A DNA stretch of 64,000 bases, taken from the NCBI GenBank assembly GCA_017860615.1, contig JAGDMU010000002.1, forward strand, positions 62,001 to 126,000, read 5' to 3'. The first letter of the stretch is position 1; each line of letters begins with the position of its first letter. Below, piece by piece: positions 20,568-31,293 of this stretch. The stretch comes from Pseudomonadota bacterium. GTDB lineage: Bacteria; Campylobacterota; Campylobacteria; Campylobacterales; Sulfurospirillaceae. Made by a program: the position numbers and the translations under genes. Under the pieces are notes generated by a model, which saw only the letters and a list, made by a program, of their open reading frames with translations, had not been told where the DNA came from and did no database searches.

Positions 20568-20774
20568 CTTAGACCTTTTGAGGGAGTTTTAAAGTCATTT
20601 TACTTTAGATGGAATGGGTTGTCAAGGAAGGAAAAGTTGTACGATATAGATACCTATAAACCTCTTGTAGATACAGATCAATCCAATACAACTATAGAAC
20701 TCTTAATGACTTATATCAAAGTGCATAGTTGTTTTTTTTGCTACAATGAACACAAAAACAACTAAAGAAATCCT

Positions 20775-21107
20775 ATGAAAAAACTGCTTTTACTCCTACT
20801 CTTTTCGTTCTCTTTGAGTGCCGCTCCACTGGGTGAAACGCTGTTTAATGGTAACTGTGTCACGTGCCATGAGATGCATACAACAAACTCTGCTCCCTCC
20901 ATCAAAGAAGTCAAAATGCGTTATCACAAAGCGTTTGATTCTAAAGAAAAATTTGTTACATTTATGGTAGAGTGGATAACGAAACCCGATGCAAAAACAG
21001 CGCTGATGCCTGAAGCGATTAAAAAACATGGTTTAATGCCTTTGCTTGGGTATGACAAAGAGAGTCTTACCGAGATTGCAACATTTCTCTACGAACACCC
21101 TTTTTAA
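20775..21107 (+). CDS. Small c-type cytochrome
   Basis: Signal peptide and single CVTCH haem motif. Confidence 0.85.
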   Translation: MKKLLLLLLFSFSLSAAPLGETLFNGNCVTCHEMHTTNSAPSIKEVKMRYHKAFDSKEKFVTFMVEWITKPDAKTALMPEAIKKHGLMPLLGYDKESLTEIATFLYEHPF

Positions 21108-21116
21108 AGGAGCGTT

Positions 21117-21572
21117 ATGAAACTCTTTACACTTCACTACAGTTGTCTTATCGAAGCTTCCGCACAAGAGGTATGTGCCTTTCACACGGACACGAACAAT
21201 CTTCCGCTTATCACACCGCCCTCTATTGGGGTAAAAATAGTCTCTCAAAAAGAGAACATCGTTGTACTTGACATTAAAAAGTTCGGTATCACCACCCGCT
21301 GGGAAATAGCAATAGAAACAAACTGCCCCACAAGCATTGTCGATGTGATGCTCAAAGGTCCTTTTGCTTCTTTTAGGCATGAGAGGCTTTTTAATGCGGA
21401 GGGCGAACATCTTACGCGTATGGATGAGACGATTAGCTTAGCGCCACCGATTGCATGGTTTCAATCACTCTTTTTCACCTTTGTTAAAAAAGATATGGAC
21501 GCAATGTTTGCCTACCGCCATCAGATGACACAAGCGCATTTTCGCTTTGAGCATGAAGCTAAAAAGCTTTGA
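21117..21572 (+). CDS. SRPBCC-like/START-fold protein
   Basis: FHTDTNNLPLITPPSIGVKIV; typical SRPBCC pattern. Confidence 0.7.
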   Translation: MKLFTLHYSCLIEASAQEVCAFHTDTNNLPLITPPSIGVKIVSQKENIVVLDIKKFGITTRWEIAIETNCPTSIVDVMLKGPFASFRHERLFNAEGEHLTRMDETISLAPPIAWFQSLFFTFVKKDMDAMFAYRHQMTQAHFRFEHEAKKL

Positions 21573-21573
21573 G

Positions 21574-24276
21574 TTACTTCACTTTTTTCCGTTTGAGATA
21601 TAACGATTTTTCAATTTCAATGATGCCGTAAACCATGAGGCTTGATGCCAAAACAACGCCCCATTCAAAAAGCCCTAATGGTGCGCTTTTGAACATTTGG
21701 TTCATAAAGGACGCATAAGTGAACAGCAGCTGTAAAAACGTGACACCTAAAACGCCTACGAGTAGCAGAGGATTGCTAAAAAAGCCTATTTCAAACATTG
21801 AATAGTGCAATGAACGACAGTTAAAAAGGTAAAACATCTCGCCAAACACAAAAATGTTCACGACCAACGTACGTGCGACTTCTTCGCTCATGCCAACGCT
21901 TTGAACATAAAAAAAAGCACTCATGGCACTGAGGAAAAGCAACACACCCACCAACGCCACTTTAAAAACAAGTCGTCCTGTTAAGATAGGCTCCATAACA
22001 TTGCGCGGTGGGCGCTCCATCAAGTTTTTCTCTTTGGGCTCATAGGCAAGCATGATGCCAAGGGCACTATCAGTAATCATATTGATCCAAAGAATCTGAA
22101 GCGGTAAAATTGGCAGAGTTATACCTGCCAAAATAGCAAAAATAACCGCAAGCCCCTCTCCCATGTTCGAAGGAAGTATCCAAGAGATAAATTTGATGAT
22201 GTTATCATACACCACGCGTCCCTCTTCCACCGCATCTTCAAGTGTTGCGAAGTTATCATCCATCAAAATCATATCGGCGGACTCTTTGGCAACTTCTGTA
22301 CCAGAAATTCCCATAGCAATGCCGATGTTGGCTTGACGAAGTGCGGGAGCGTCATTGACCCCATCGCCCGTCATAGCGACACTATGCGAGAGTGATTGCA
22401 AGGCTTTAACAAGCCTGAGTTTTTGCTCTGGCGCAATGCGCGCAAAAACAGTAACTTTCTCGATCAGAGAAGCCAATGCTTCATCACTCAAAGCATCCAT
22501 CTCTTTACCCGTTAAAACAGGAGTTTCCGTATGGGTATGAAGCCCAATGGAGTGCGCAATGGCAAGCGCTGTCATGCGGTGATCACCCGTGATCATTTTC
22601 ACCGCAATACCTGCTTTATAACAGCTTTGAATCGCCTCAATAACACCAACTCGTGGTGGGTCGATCATCCCTTGTAAGCCTAGAAAAATCAATCCACTTT
22701 GAAAATGATGATGTCCAAGCTGATCTATTTTTTCATTCAAATGCACTTTGGCAAACGCTAAAACACGCAGTCCTTGGCTTGCCATTTTCTCAGCCTCGGC
22801 TTCGATAAAAGCCCTATTTATGGGTATAAAAGAGCCCTTGTCTTCCATAAAAAGATCGCATCGCTCGAGTATTTTTTCGACCGAACCTTTAAGATAGACA
22901 GGAAATGAGTCTCCTATAAGGGCACTGTACCCTGATGCCATATACTGGTATTCGGACTCAAAAGAGAGGGTATCGACATGTTCTAATTCTTGAAGTAAGA
23001 CTTCTGCTTGAATGCCCGCTTTTTTGGCAGAGACGATGAGCGCGCCCTCGGTTGGGTCACCTTCTATGACATAAACACCCTCTACTTGAACATGACGTGA
23101 CGTATTGCACAAAACACCCGCAACCAATGTTTCATAAAGAGCGCTTCCTTTGAGTGGTATAAAGGACAACTGCTCTTCAAATATCTCCCCTGTGGGGTCA
23201 TACCCATTTCCACTGAGATGGTACGTTTTACCTGCTGCCATCATCTGGGTCACCGTCATGGCATTTTGCGTGAGCGTGCCTGTTTTATCGCTGCAGATGA
23301 CGGTTGTACTGCCCAGTGTTTCCACCGCAGGAAGCTTACGAATGATCGCATTTTTACTCGCCATTTTCACAACACCAATGGCTAAGATGATGGTCATCGC
23401 TGCAGGTAAGCCCTCAGGTATGACACCCACAGCCAGCGCCACCGAAGCCATAAAGGTGATGACCAGCTCTTCACCACGCACCACACCGATGATAAAGGTC
23501 ACCAGTGCCATGCCTAAAATGCCGTAAAGAAGGCGTTTTGAGAAAAAGGCTAATTTCTTCGTAAGCGGGGTTTGAAGTACATCAGCATTGGAAATCATCG
23601 TGTTGATTTTACCCAGTTGGCTCGCATCGCCTACCGCAACGACCACGCCACTGCCCTGCCCATAAGTAACAAGTGTTGAAGAAAAAAGCATATTGGTCTG
23701 GTCGGCTAAAACGGTGTTTTGATGTAAAATACTCACGTGTTTTTCCACAGAAACTGACTCACCCGTTAAAGATGATTCATCCACTTTGAGCTCTTTAGCG
23801 TGTAAGAGTTTGAGATCTGCGGGAATTTTATCGCCTGAGTACAGTAGCACGATGTCACCTACGACAATCTGTGAAGAGTCGAGTAGCACCTTTTGTGAAT
23901 TTCGTAAAACCGTGACACTGCTATGGCTCAGTTTTGAAAGCGCTTCGATGGCTTTGATCGCTTTATTTTCTTGCATATAGCCAATAACAGCATTGATAAA
24001 CACCACCGCAAAGATAACGCCCGTGTCCATCCACTCCTCTAAAAGTGCGGTAATGAGACATGCGAGCAGAAGAATATAGACAAGCGGTTGATGAAATTGA
24101 AGAAGAAAAAGTTTGAGCGCGGATTCTTCCTCTTTTTTGCTCAGAATATTTGCGCCATACTGGGCGCGTCTTGTGCTGATTTCATCGACACCTAAACCAC
24201 TGTGTTCATTGACATGTAAACGGCTTAGAACCTCTTGAGAGGTTAACGTATGCCAATTTACATGTGTTTGATCCAT
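21574..24276 (-). CDS. Cation-transporting P-type ATPase (P2-type)
   Basis: CSDKTGTLTQNAMTV, TGDGVNDAPALRQANIGIAMG, PEGLPAAMTI. Start moved to MDQTHVNWHTL. Confidence 0.93.
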   Translation of the reverse strand: MDQTHVNWHTLTSQEVLSRLHVNEHSGLGVDEISTRRAQYGANILSKKEEESALKLFLLQFHQPLVYILLLACLITALLEEWMDTGVIFAVVFINAVIGYMQENKAIKAIEALSKLSHSSVTVLRNSQKVLLDSSQIVVGDIVLLYSGDKIPADLKLLHAKELKVDESSLTGESVSVEKHVSILHQNTVLADQTNMLFSSTLVTYGQGSGVVVAVGDASQLGKINTMISNADVLQTPLTKKLAFFSKRLLYGILGMALVTFIIGVVRGEELVITFMASVALAVGVIPEGLPAAMTIILAIGVVKMASKNAIIRKLPAVETLGSTTVICSDKTGTLTQNAMTVTQMMAAGKTYHLSGNGYDPTGEIFEEQLSFIPLKGSALYETLVAGVLCNTSRHVQVEGVYVIEGDPTEGALIVSAKKAGIQAEVLLQELEHVDTLSFESEYQYMASGYSALIGDSFPVYLKGSVEKILERCDLFMEDKGSFIPINRAFIEAEAEKMASQGLRVLAFAKVHLNEKIDQLGHHHFQSGLIFLGLQGMIDPPRVGVIEAIQSCYKAGIAVKMITGDHRMTALAIAHSIGLHTHTETPVLTGKEMDALSDEALASLIEKVTVFARIAPEQKLRLVKALQSLSHSVAMTGDGVNDAPALRQANIGIAMGISGTEVAKESADMILMDDNFATLEDAVEEGRVVYDNIIKFISWILPSNMGEGLAVIFAILAGITLPILPLQILWINMITDSALGIMLAYEPKEKNLMERPPRNVMEPILTGRLVFKVALVGVLLFLSAMSAFFYVQSVGMSEEVARTLVVNIFVFGEMFYLFNCRSLHYSMFEIGFFSNPLLLVGVLGVTFLQLLFTYASFMNQMFKSAPLGLFEWGVVLASSLMVYGIIEIEKSLYLKRKKVK

Positions 24277-24286
24277 GGGATATGGC

Positions 24287-24970
24287 TTATTCGATGTAGT
24301 AACTATTTTTGATGAGTTCGTAGTTTTTACACCCAATCTCATCGCCTAGTTCACACGCCCTCTTTAAAAGTTTCACTGCACGCTCTTCTTTTTGAGCAAC
24401 ACCTTGACCATAATAGTACATCCAGCCAAGTCTAGTACACTCTTTAGCATTGCCCACATCACATCCATTTTGATGATAAATCGCCGCATACTCATAATTG
24501 CCATCTTGCTCGTATAAAAGCCCCAAATGCGCGCAACTGGCTCCATCTCCTGCACTACAAGCACGGTCATAATAATTCACCGCTTGTTGTAAATCTTCTT
24601 TGACACCTTTGCCATTTTCATACAAAATCGCAAGACTCGCACAGCCATTGGCATCGCCTAGTACACAGGCTTTTTCATACAGTTCAGCCGCTTTTGGGTA
24701 GTTCGTTCCAGCATGACCATTTTCATACATAAACCCAAGGTTTGAACATCCTTTCGCAATGCCTAATGAACATGACTGAGCGTACAGCTCTTTGGCTTTG
24801 CTGAAACTTTGTCTCACGCCATCGCCCACATGGTACATCGTTCCAAGTTCTAAACATGCTCCACCATTATTATGGTCACACTCGTTTTGAAGCTCACTCT
24901 CACGTGCAAAATCGAGTGCAAACAGTGTCGAAGTTGCGACTATCGCTACGAATAAAAAGAGTTTTTTCAT
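24287..24970 (-). CDS. Sel1-repeat secreted protein
   Basis: Signal peptide; repeated C..LG..Y..G.GV..... with paired Cys. Confidence 0.92.
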   Translation of the reverse strand: MKKLFLFVAIVATSTLFALDFARESELQNECDHNNGGACLELGTMYHVGDGVRQSFSKAKELYAQSCSLGIAKGCSNLGFMYENGHAGTNYPKAAELYEKACVLGDANGCASLAILYENGKGVKEDLQQAVNYYDRACSAGDGASCAHLGLLYEQDGNYEYAAIYHQNGCDVGNAKECTRLGWMYYYGQGVAQKEERAVKLLKRACELGDEIGCKNYELIKNSYYIE

Positions 24971-25016
24971 GCTCTTCTCCTTGCCATCATTTTGATTATT
25001 ATATTACAATACCACC

Positions 25017-25826
25017 ATGAAGACGACAAAAACAACGACAACGTGCTACCAAGAAGCACCTTTTGTGCAGATACGTCAAACCGTACAGAGTGAGAGAGCC
25101 TATGAAAGCCATGCGCATTCTACACTCTCCATCGGTTTTATGGTCGAAGGGAAAACCTCTTTTCAAACACCTCATGGCTCTTTTTTACTCGAACATGGAG
25201 CCCTTGCCATCATTCCACCGCACATCCAACATGCATGTAACCCTCTCAAAAATACGAAGCGCAGTTACATTATGGTCTATGTTGATGCTGACGTTTGTGC
25301 GCGCATTCAAGCAAAGCTTTTTCAAGAAGCCAGTACTCTTTTGCCACTCACAACGCCATTGGTGTTTCACAAAGAGCTGTTTGAATCTTTTGAAAGCATC
25401 ATTACAGCGCTTTTAAAAGGCTACGATGTTGTGCATATCAACGCGTTAGAAGCATGGTTGGAAACGTTTTTTTGGCTTTATACGAAACGTGGCATCAGCA
25501 CGAAAACCGATAAAGCACTGAACGATGTAGCCCATTTTTTAGAAAACCGCCTCGATGAACCACTCAGCCTGCATGAACTTGCCAAACGCTTTGGTTATAA
25601 CCCTTTTGTGCTGTTGCGCCATTTCAAACAAGCCTATGGTTGCACACCCAAACACTACGCACTCGATATTCGCATCGAGTATGCCAAGAAACTCCTACAA
25701 GAGGGCACTCCGCTAGCCTTGTGTGCCCAATACTGCGGTTTTAGCGACCAAAGCCACTTCCATCGCTTTTTCAAGCGTCACACTGCACTCACACCCAAAG
25801 AGTACCAAGTCAATTTTGTACAATAA
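25017..25826 (+). CDS. AraC-family transcriptional regulator
   Basis: N-terminal cupin sensor; C-terminal double HTH (LHELAKRFGYNPFVLLRHFKQAYG...CGFSDQSHFHRFFKRHTALTPKEY). Confidence 0.93.
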   Translation: MKTTKTTTTCYQEAPFVQIRQTVQSERAYESHAHSTLSIGFMVEGKTSFQTPHGSFLLEHGALAIIPPHIQHACNPLKNTKRSYIMVYVDADVCARIQAKLFQEASTLLPLTTPLVFHKELFESFESIITALLKGYDVVHINALEAWLETFFWLYTKRGISTKTDKALNDVAHFLENRLDEPLSLHELAKRFGYNPFVLLRHFKQAYGCTPKHYALDIRIEYAKKLLQEGTPLALCAQYCGFSDQSHFHRFFKRHTALTPKEYQVNFVQ

Positions 25827-25870
25827 CTTTTTTTACGTTTCTTCTATGCTTTCATGTAAAAAGGAGTTAC

Positions 25871-26494
25871 ATGTTAGACGCCCAATTTTTCACCCTCACG
25901 TCTATCTACTTTTTAGCCCTTCTTAGCCCTGGACAAGATTTTTTTCTCATCATCAAACACGCACTGAGTCATGGATACCAAAAAGCATGGTGGAGTTGTT
26001 TAGGCATTGCGAGTGGAAATGCCCTATACATCGCATTAGCCTATGTTGGGCATGGGTTATTGAGTGATAACCCTTTCATCATCTCGGTCATTGAACTAGG
26101 TGGTGTAGCTTTTTTATTTTATCTGGGATGTTTACTGTTCTTAGCGCCAAAGCCTCACATGGATGTGTCAGTGAACCCAAAGAATAACATGGCATTTAAG
26201 CTCTTTCTTCAAGGGCTATTATCGGCACTGCTTAATCCTAAAAATATTCTCTTTTACTTTTCGCTTCTCTTCACCATTATTGATCCAAAAACAGCTTTAC
26301 CCGTAAAAATATTCTATGCAGTGTGGATGGTTGGGATGTTGCTCGTGTGGGATATGTGTGTTGCCCTACTCTTTGGTAACCAGAAGGCTTTAAAACTCTT
26401 GCCTTATCTTGGGTGGGTACAAAAAATCATAGGGCTTGGGCTGATGGGGTTTAGCCTCCATCTTGCCCTAGCGTGGATTATTAGCGCCAAATAA
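25871..26494 (+). CDS. LysE-family exporter
   Basis: LSPGQDFFLIIKHALSHGYQKAWWSCLGIASGNALYI. Confidence 0.9.
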   Translation: MLDAQFFTLTSIYFLALLSPGQDFFLIIKHALSHGYQKAWWSCLGIASGNALYIALAYVGHGLLSDNPFIISVIELGGVAFLFYLGCLLFLAPKPHMDVSVNPKNNMAFKLFLQGLLSALLNPKNILFYFSLLFTIIDPKTALPVKIFYAVWMVGMLLVWDMCVALLFGNQKALKLLPYLGWVQKIIGLGLMGFSLHLALAWIISAK

Positions 26495-26978
26495 GTTTAG
26501 AGGTATTAAAACCCAGCGTTGTAGCATAACTTAGGATATGTTCCACATCGTCTTTCCTCATTTCGGGGGTTCTTGAGAGTATCCAAAAGTACTCTTGGCT
26601 TGGCTCACTGACAACGGCATAGCGGTAATCTTCGGCTAAATCAATAATCCAGTAATTGCCATAAAATGGCCAAAAGAAGGTGACTTTAAGTTTAGCATTA
26701 CTTGTTTCATCCACGATATAAGCGCGTCCATGCGCCTCTTTGGTACGATTTTCATCGGCTAAAAAACAGCTGTTTTTCACACCAATCATACCATCATCTC
26801 TGAGCGTATAAAAGGCTTCCACGGCACTGCAACCGCGCTCAAAGCGGTGGTCAAACCGTGCGATTTCATACCAACGCCCCAAATAACGCTCTAAATCGAC
26901 AGAAAATACCGTAGGAAGCTCTGTTGCATACCCCAAAAGTGTGCCCAAACAGAGCCATAGCCATTGTTTCATTTTCAT
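26481..26978 (-). CDS. Lipocalin (Blc-like)
   Basis: VDLERYLGRWYEIARFDHRFERGCSAVEAFY; ILSRTPEM. Confidence 0.92.
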   Translation of the reverse strand: MKMKQWLWLCLGTLLGYATELPTVFSVDLERYLGRWYEIARFDHRFERGCSAVEAFYTLRDDGMIGVKNSCFLADENRTKEAHGRAYIVDETSNAKLKVTFFWPFYGNYWIIDLAEDYRYAVVSEPSQEYFWILSRTPEMRKDDVEHILSYATTLGFNTSKLIWR

Positions 26979-27042
26979 CCTTAGCGAAACTCAAATGCAC
27001 TATTGTAATAAAAAAGGATTAAAAAGCCTACAGCAAAAGCAA

Positions 27043-27399
27043 TTACGCTCTGTTTTTTAGAAACATCGCTAGCTGTGAGTCAATGTTGCGAATGTGAATA
27101 TCAAGTCTTTCACCCACACCATTTTTGATGTAGTTTTTGGCAAACAGCGTATTGCCTTGCAGTGCCATGGCTAGAAACTGGCTCATCTCGCCAAGGATTT
27201 TTTGATGCTCCTCAAAATGCTCAAAATAGCCCTGAAAGTTAAACTCTTGCATAATGCCCTCTTCATGAGCAAAATGTTCTTTGGTATGTTTGATAAGTGC
27301 GCTAAAAGAGTCTGTAAAATGGGTGTAGTCAAAAGAGACGAGCAGGTCGTCACACTCTTTGTGGTAAGCATCCAGTTCGGGGCAGTTAAGGCTAAGCAT
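27043..27399 (-). CDS. Bacteriohemerythrin
   Basis: HTKEHFAHEEGIM...HFEEHQKIL...HIRNID iron ligand pattern. Confidence 0.88.
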   Translation of the reverse strand: MLSLNCPELDAYHKECDDLLVSFDYTHFTDSFSALIKHTKEHFAHEEGIMQEFNFQGYFEHFEEHQKILGEMSQFLAMALQGNTLFAKNYIKNGVGERLDIHIRNIDSQLAMFLKNRA

Positions 27400-27460
27400 C
27401 TCTCACTCCTTTTTGAAACAGTATAACCTGTTTGAAGAAAAAGGAGTGATGCGTTTATGC

Positions 27461-29944
27461 CTACTTTTTGTGCTTTTTGCCTTTACCAAACGGTTTAAAG
27501 ACAACCACCAAGAAAGGTGAGAAGAGAAGGTCTGAGATAATCGCCGTAATCAAAACAATCACCGTTAAAAGTCCAAAAATAAGCGTTGGTATGAAGTTAG
27601 ACGTGACCATCACTAAGAAACCAACAATCGTTGCAAGCGAATAATAGAACATTCCAAAAGCAATCGTACCATGCGCTCGGTGCATTGAAGCAACGTAGTC
27701 TCCATCGATTTTAAGCTCTTCTCGGAAACGGTAGTAGTAGTGAATGGTATTGTCCACCGTAATACCAAGGGCGATGGAAGCGATGGTAATGCTCATCATA
27801 TCAAGCGGAATGTTGGCAAAGCCCATGATGCCAAAAATGACACTGATAGGCACCATGTTTACGGTCATCGCAAGAAGCGCAATTTTTAAAGAACGGAAGA
27901 GGAACAAGAACATCGCACCTAACGAGAGAACGGCAAGCCCGAGCGTTGAAATTTGTGATGAAAAGAGTGACTGAAGCATGTTGTTGTACAACACCATCAT
28001 TCCCACCAGCTTGTAATTTTGCGGATCAAGCCCTACGTCGCTTTGTAACCCTTTTTGAATCGTTTGAAGCAGTTCATTACGTCTTAAATCTTTATTAGAA
28101 TCCACAACACGAATGACAAAACGTGCTTCGTCATGCTCAATGTTCACATAAGGAGAAATGAGGATTTTTTTATACTCAGGAGAGAGTTCGTTGTACATCA
28201 GTGCCAGTTCAAAATTGTCAAAATCTTGACCATTTTTGAGAATGCGCCCCACTTTTGAGAGTGTTCCCAAAGAAGAGACATTGCCAATTTCAGGTAATGA
28301 GAGCAGATAATCATGGACTTTTAAAATCGTCTCCATCTTTTGCGCCGTAAACCAATACTTCGCATCACTACTCATCGCATCAAATTCATTCTCAAAGCCA
28401 TCTATAGCCGATGCATTTGCATCACTTTGTACTTCGGTTGTCGCTTTAGGAAACTTTACGACAATCTCTAAAGGTGTTGTACCACCTAAATTATTGTCGA
28501 TTTTTTTCATACCTTTGTAAATCTCGGTACTCTCTTTAAAGTAGTTGATAAAACTGTTTTCCACAACCAATCGAGAGGTACCAAAAAAACTAAATACCGC
28601 AAGGGAGAGAACAACGGTTACAATGAGCTTTTTATGGTGCTCCACGATTTTGGCAAAGCTCTCATTGAGCGTAAATGCTTTATCAAATACCAAGACAGGA
28701 GGTTCTTTTTGAAGCAGCATCATCATTGCAGGGAAAAGTGTATATGTGACAAGCAATGAGATGGTTACACCGATGTTCATCATATTACCAAGGTCGATAA
28801 TCGGCAAGATATCACAGGTCATCAAAGAGCCAAAACCTGCCACCGAAGTTAAAATAACAAAGATAGAAGGAATGCTCATGCGCTCAAAAACAATACCCAA
28901 AAGCTCTTTTTGTGAAACATCAGGATAGAGGGCATACTCTTCTCTATAACAGACGATAAGATGGATAACCAACGAAAGCGTCGTAATGAGCTGCATCGCC
29001 ACATAGTTAGACGAGATGACAGTTACTTCCAATCCAAGAAGAGCGTTGATACCTGTGGTAATCACAACCGCACTAATAGAGACAATGATAGGTAAAACCA
29101 CAAAGCGAACTTGGCGAAAGATAACCCATAAAATAACAATCATAATGACCAAGATTGCAACACCGTAAATCTCAATGTCATTTTTAACAAAACTGATCAT
29201 GTCATCGGCGATCATCATAACACCGCCTAAGAAAAGATCACCCTCTCCTTTGTAAGGCTTCAATACAGTTCTTACATTTTCAATCAGTTGGTGTGTTACA
29301 TCACGAGTACTATCACGGTATGCTTTAAACTCTTTTTTGGCCGCTTCAAATTGAAGTTTTTCTTCTTGGCTTAATGCTCTTTCTTGTGACAAGAGGATGT
29401 ATTTGTTTCGCGCGGTTAAAAGCTCTGTATATTTAACATCATCTTTAAGATTGACCATGATTGCAGTGGTTTTAAAATCAGTACTGACAAGATTGTGTGC
29501 ATATAAAGGGCTTGTTGTGAGCTCTTTTTGCACTAAAGATCTGTCGACATTGGGAGATTCTAGGGTTTGAACATTGCCGATCACTTCTTGAATCGGTTTA
29601 GGAGGACTTTGTAAAAGTGGCACATCTAAAATGGAGGTAATACTCTCAACGCCATCAATTTTTAACAAAGCTTCTTTGAGGTTGCGAATAGTTGAAAGCG
29701 TTGAATCTGCAAGCATGTCCTCTTTTGGGCTAAAAGAGACAACCAAATAATCAGGGCTAATGTATCGACCGTGGACTTCACGTGTCAATTTAAGGTCTTG
29801 ATCATTTTCAAGCAAAAGTGTCTCAGCAGACGCATCAATACTTAAATACTGTGCGTAGTAGCCAAAAATACCCGTAATAATCGCTAATGCCAGCAGTACA
29901 GCTTTAAAATGTGTGGTAATAAAATGCGTATAAAGTTTTAACAT
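27461..29944 (-). CDS. RND/MMPL-superfamily exporter
   Basis: 12-TM topology with two large loops; ITVDNTIHYYYRFREEL. Confidence 0.9.
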   Translation of the reverse strand: MLKLYTHFITTHFKAVLLALAIITGIFGYYAQYLSIDASAETLLLENDQDLKLTREVHGRYISPDYLVVSFSPKEDMLADSTLSTIRNLKEALLKIDGVESITSILDVPLLQSPPKPIQEVIGNVQTLESPNVDRSLVQKELTTSPLYAHNLVSTDFKTTAIMVNLKDDVKYTELLTARNKYILLSQERALSQEEKLQFEAAKKEFKAYRDSTRDVTHQLIENVRTVLKPYKGEGDLFLGGVMMIADDMISFVKNDIEIYGVAILVIMIVILWVIFRQVRFVVLPIIVSISAVVITTGINALLGLEVTVISSNYVAMQLITTLSLVIHLIVCYREEYALYPDVSQKELLGIVFERMSIPSIFVILTSVAGFGSLMTCDILPIIDLGNMMNIGVTISLLVTYTLFPAMMMLLQKEPPVLVFDKAFTLNESFAKIVEHHKKLIVTVVLSLAVFSFFGTSRLVVENSFINYFKESTEIYKGMKKIDNNLGGTTPLEIVVKFPKATTEVQSDANASAIDGFENEFDAMSSDAKYWFTAQKMETILKVHDYLLSLPEIGNVSSLGTLSKVGRILKNGQDFDNFELALMYNELSPEYKKILISPYVNIEHDEARFVIRVVDSNKDLRRNELLQTIQKGLQSDVGLDPQNYKLVGMMVLYNNMLQSLFSSQISTLGLAVLSLGAMFLFLFRSLKIALLAMTVNMVPISVIFGIMGFANIPLDMMSITIASIALGITVDNTIHYYYRFREELKIDGDYVASMHRAHGTIAFGMFYYSLATIVGFLVMVTSNFIPTLIFGLLTVIVLITAIISDLLFSPFLVVVFKPFGKGKKHKK

Positions 29945-30199
29945 AAGGGCTCAACTTTCGTTTAAAAATAGACACGTTCATGCAAATAGCGCAAGAGGAA
30001 AAGAATAAAAAAATTTTGGCAACACATACAAGCGATAAACGAAACTTTATCTCTTAGATAATTCTATTAAAGCTTAACGTAAAGTGTTTCTTGTGCGCGA
30101 TTTTAGCCTATTTTAGCTTATATTTATCAACGTACTTTCGAAAATAGCGGCGTTTAAGAAAATGCAGAAGCAATTTTTTTCATTCAAAACAAGCTAAAT

Positions 30200-31153
30200 T
30201 CAATCCCATTTCCACACAAGACTGATACCACCTGTTTTTTCATTATTGGATGAGGAGGATCCTTTATACTCAATATCAGTCGATTTGAGATAAAAAGAGA
30301 TCTTAAACGTATCATAAAAGAGGTCCAAAGAGAGTTTTTCACCAATCATATAGTCAAGTTTCTGAAGATGATACCCCTGATCAATCGCTTCATCGATCAG
30401 ATAATACGTATCAAATGTGTTGTAGAAGAAACCTAAAGACAAAGCCCAATTCAAATTCTTTTTAGGTTCATAATTCAGAAGTAAACTTTCATTAGCACCT
30501 ATGAAATTTCCTGTTGTACTAAACGTACGCATGGGTGTACTGCTAAGTCTTAACGTTGCCCCTACAAGGGCGCCTGTATAAAAATTGCCTAGGTCTGCTT
30601 TCACATTGGTTGTGAGATCAAGGCTCAAATCTTGAATAGGAAGAGGATCGGTCTTATACCCCACGTTATAAGAGATACCATACATAAACGCATCGTCAAG
30701 TTGATTATCCCACCCATTTGGTTTATCATGTCCAATGAGTGTATGAAAGCCTTTTTGAAGCGTATCTGCTTGAGCAGAAGGTCCAACCATACCAACGTTG
30801 ATGCCAACTTCATGAAAAAAATTCGCAGATGATTTATACGCTAAAAAATTCAAATCAATATACCCAGCATAAGGTAAATCATTGAAGTTTTTCGTACTTA
30901 GGTCTTTATCTTCGGGAGTAAATATAGCATGAGAGATCGAAAAAGCAATATTTTTTTGTTCTAAATCTATAAAGCTTAAAAGATCGGGAAAAGGAGTGTT
31001 CTTATCACTCATCCACGTATAGTAGATACCATTTGTGTAGTGATGATCTTGCCCAACAATTGCATCGTTTTCTAAAACAAGCGAAGCGGTATCTGCTTGC
31101 GCCAACGTAGTGATTAAAACCAACAAACTTCGTTTTACTAAACTCATTCTCAT
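30200..31153 (-). CDS. LpxR/DUF2219-family outer membrane protein (lipid A deacylase-like)
   Basis: LVLENDAIVGQDHHYTNGIYYTW; NDLPYAGYIDLNFLAYK; GPSAQAD; GWDNQLDDAF. Start trimmed to MRMSLVKRS. Confidence 0.85.
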   Translation of the reverse strand: MRMSLVKRSLLVLITTLAQADTASLVLENDAIVGQDHHYTNGIYYTWMSDKNTPFPDLLSFIDLEQKNIAFSISHAIFTPEDKDLSTKNFNDLPYAGYIDLNFLAYKSSANFFHEVGINVGMVGPSAQADTLQKGFHTLIGHDKPNGWDNQLDDAFMYGISYNVGYKTDPLPIQDLSLDLTTNVKADLGNFYTGALVGATLRLSSTPMRTFSTTGNFIGANESLLLNYEPKKNLNWALSLGFFYNTFDTYYLIDEAIDQGYHLQKLDYMIGEKLSLDLFYDTFKISFYLKSTDIEYKGSSSSNNEKTGGISLVWKWD

Positions 31154-31269
31154 GTGAACCTCATCTTGCGTGTAATGAATGTTAAGAATGTATCTTTGTA
31201 TAATGAAGTATAGCAAAAAAAATCATTTTTTAAGATGTATTGGAAGTTTATAGAGAAAGTAAAGTAATG

Positions 31270-31293
31270 GTGGCGGACAGAGAGGGATTTGAA
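31270..31293. repeat. att left copy (displaced tRNA-Ser 3' end)
   Basis: gtggcggacagagagggatttgaa, identical to 43938-43961; flanking bases differ on both sides. Confidence 0.92.
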
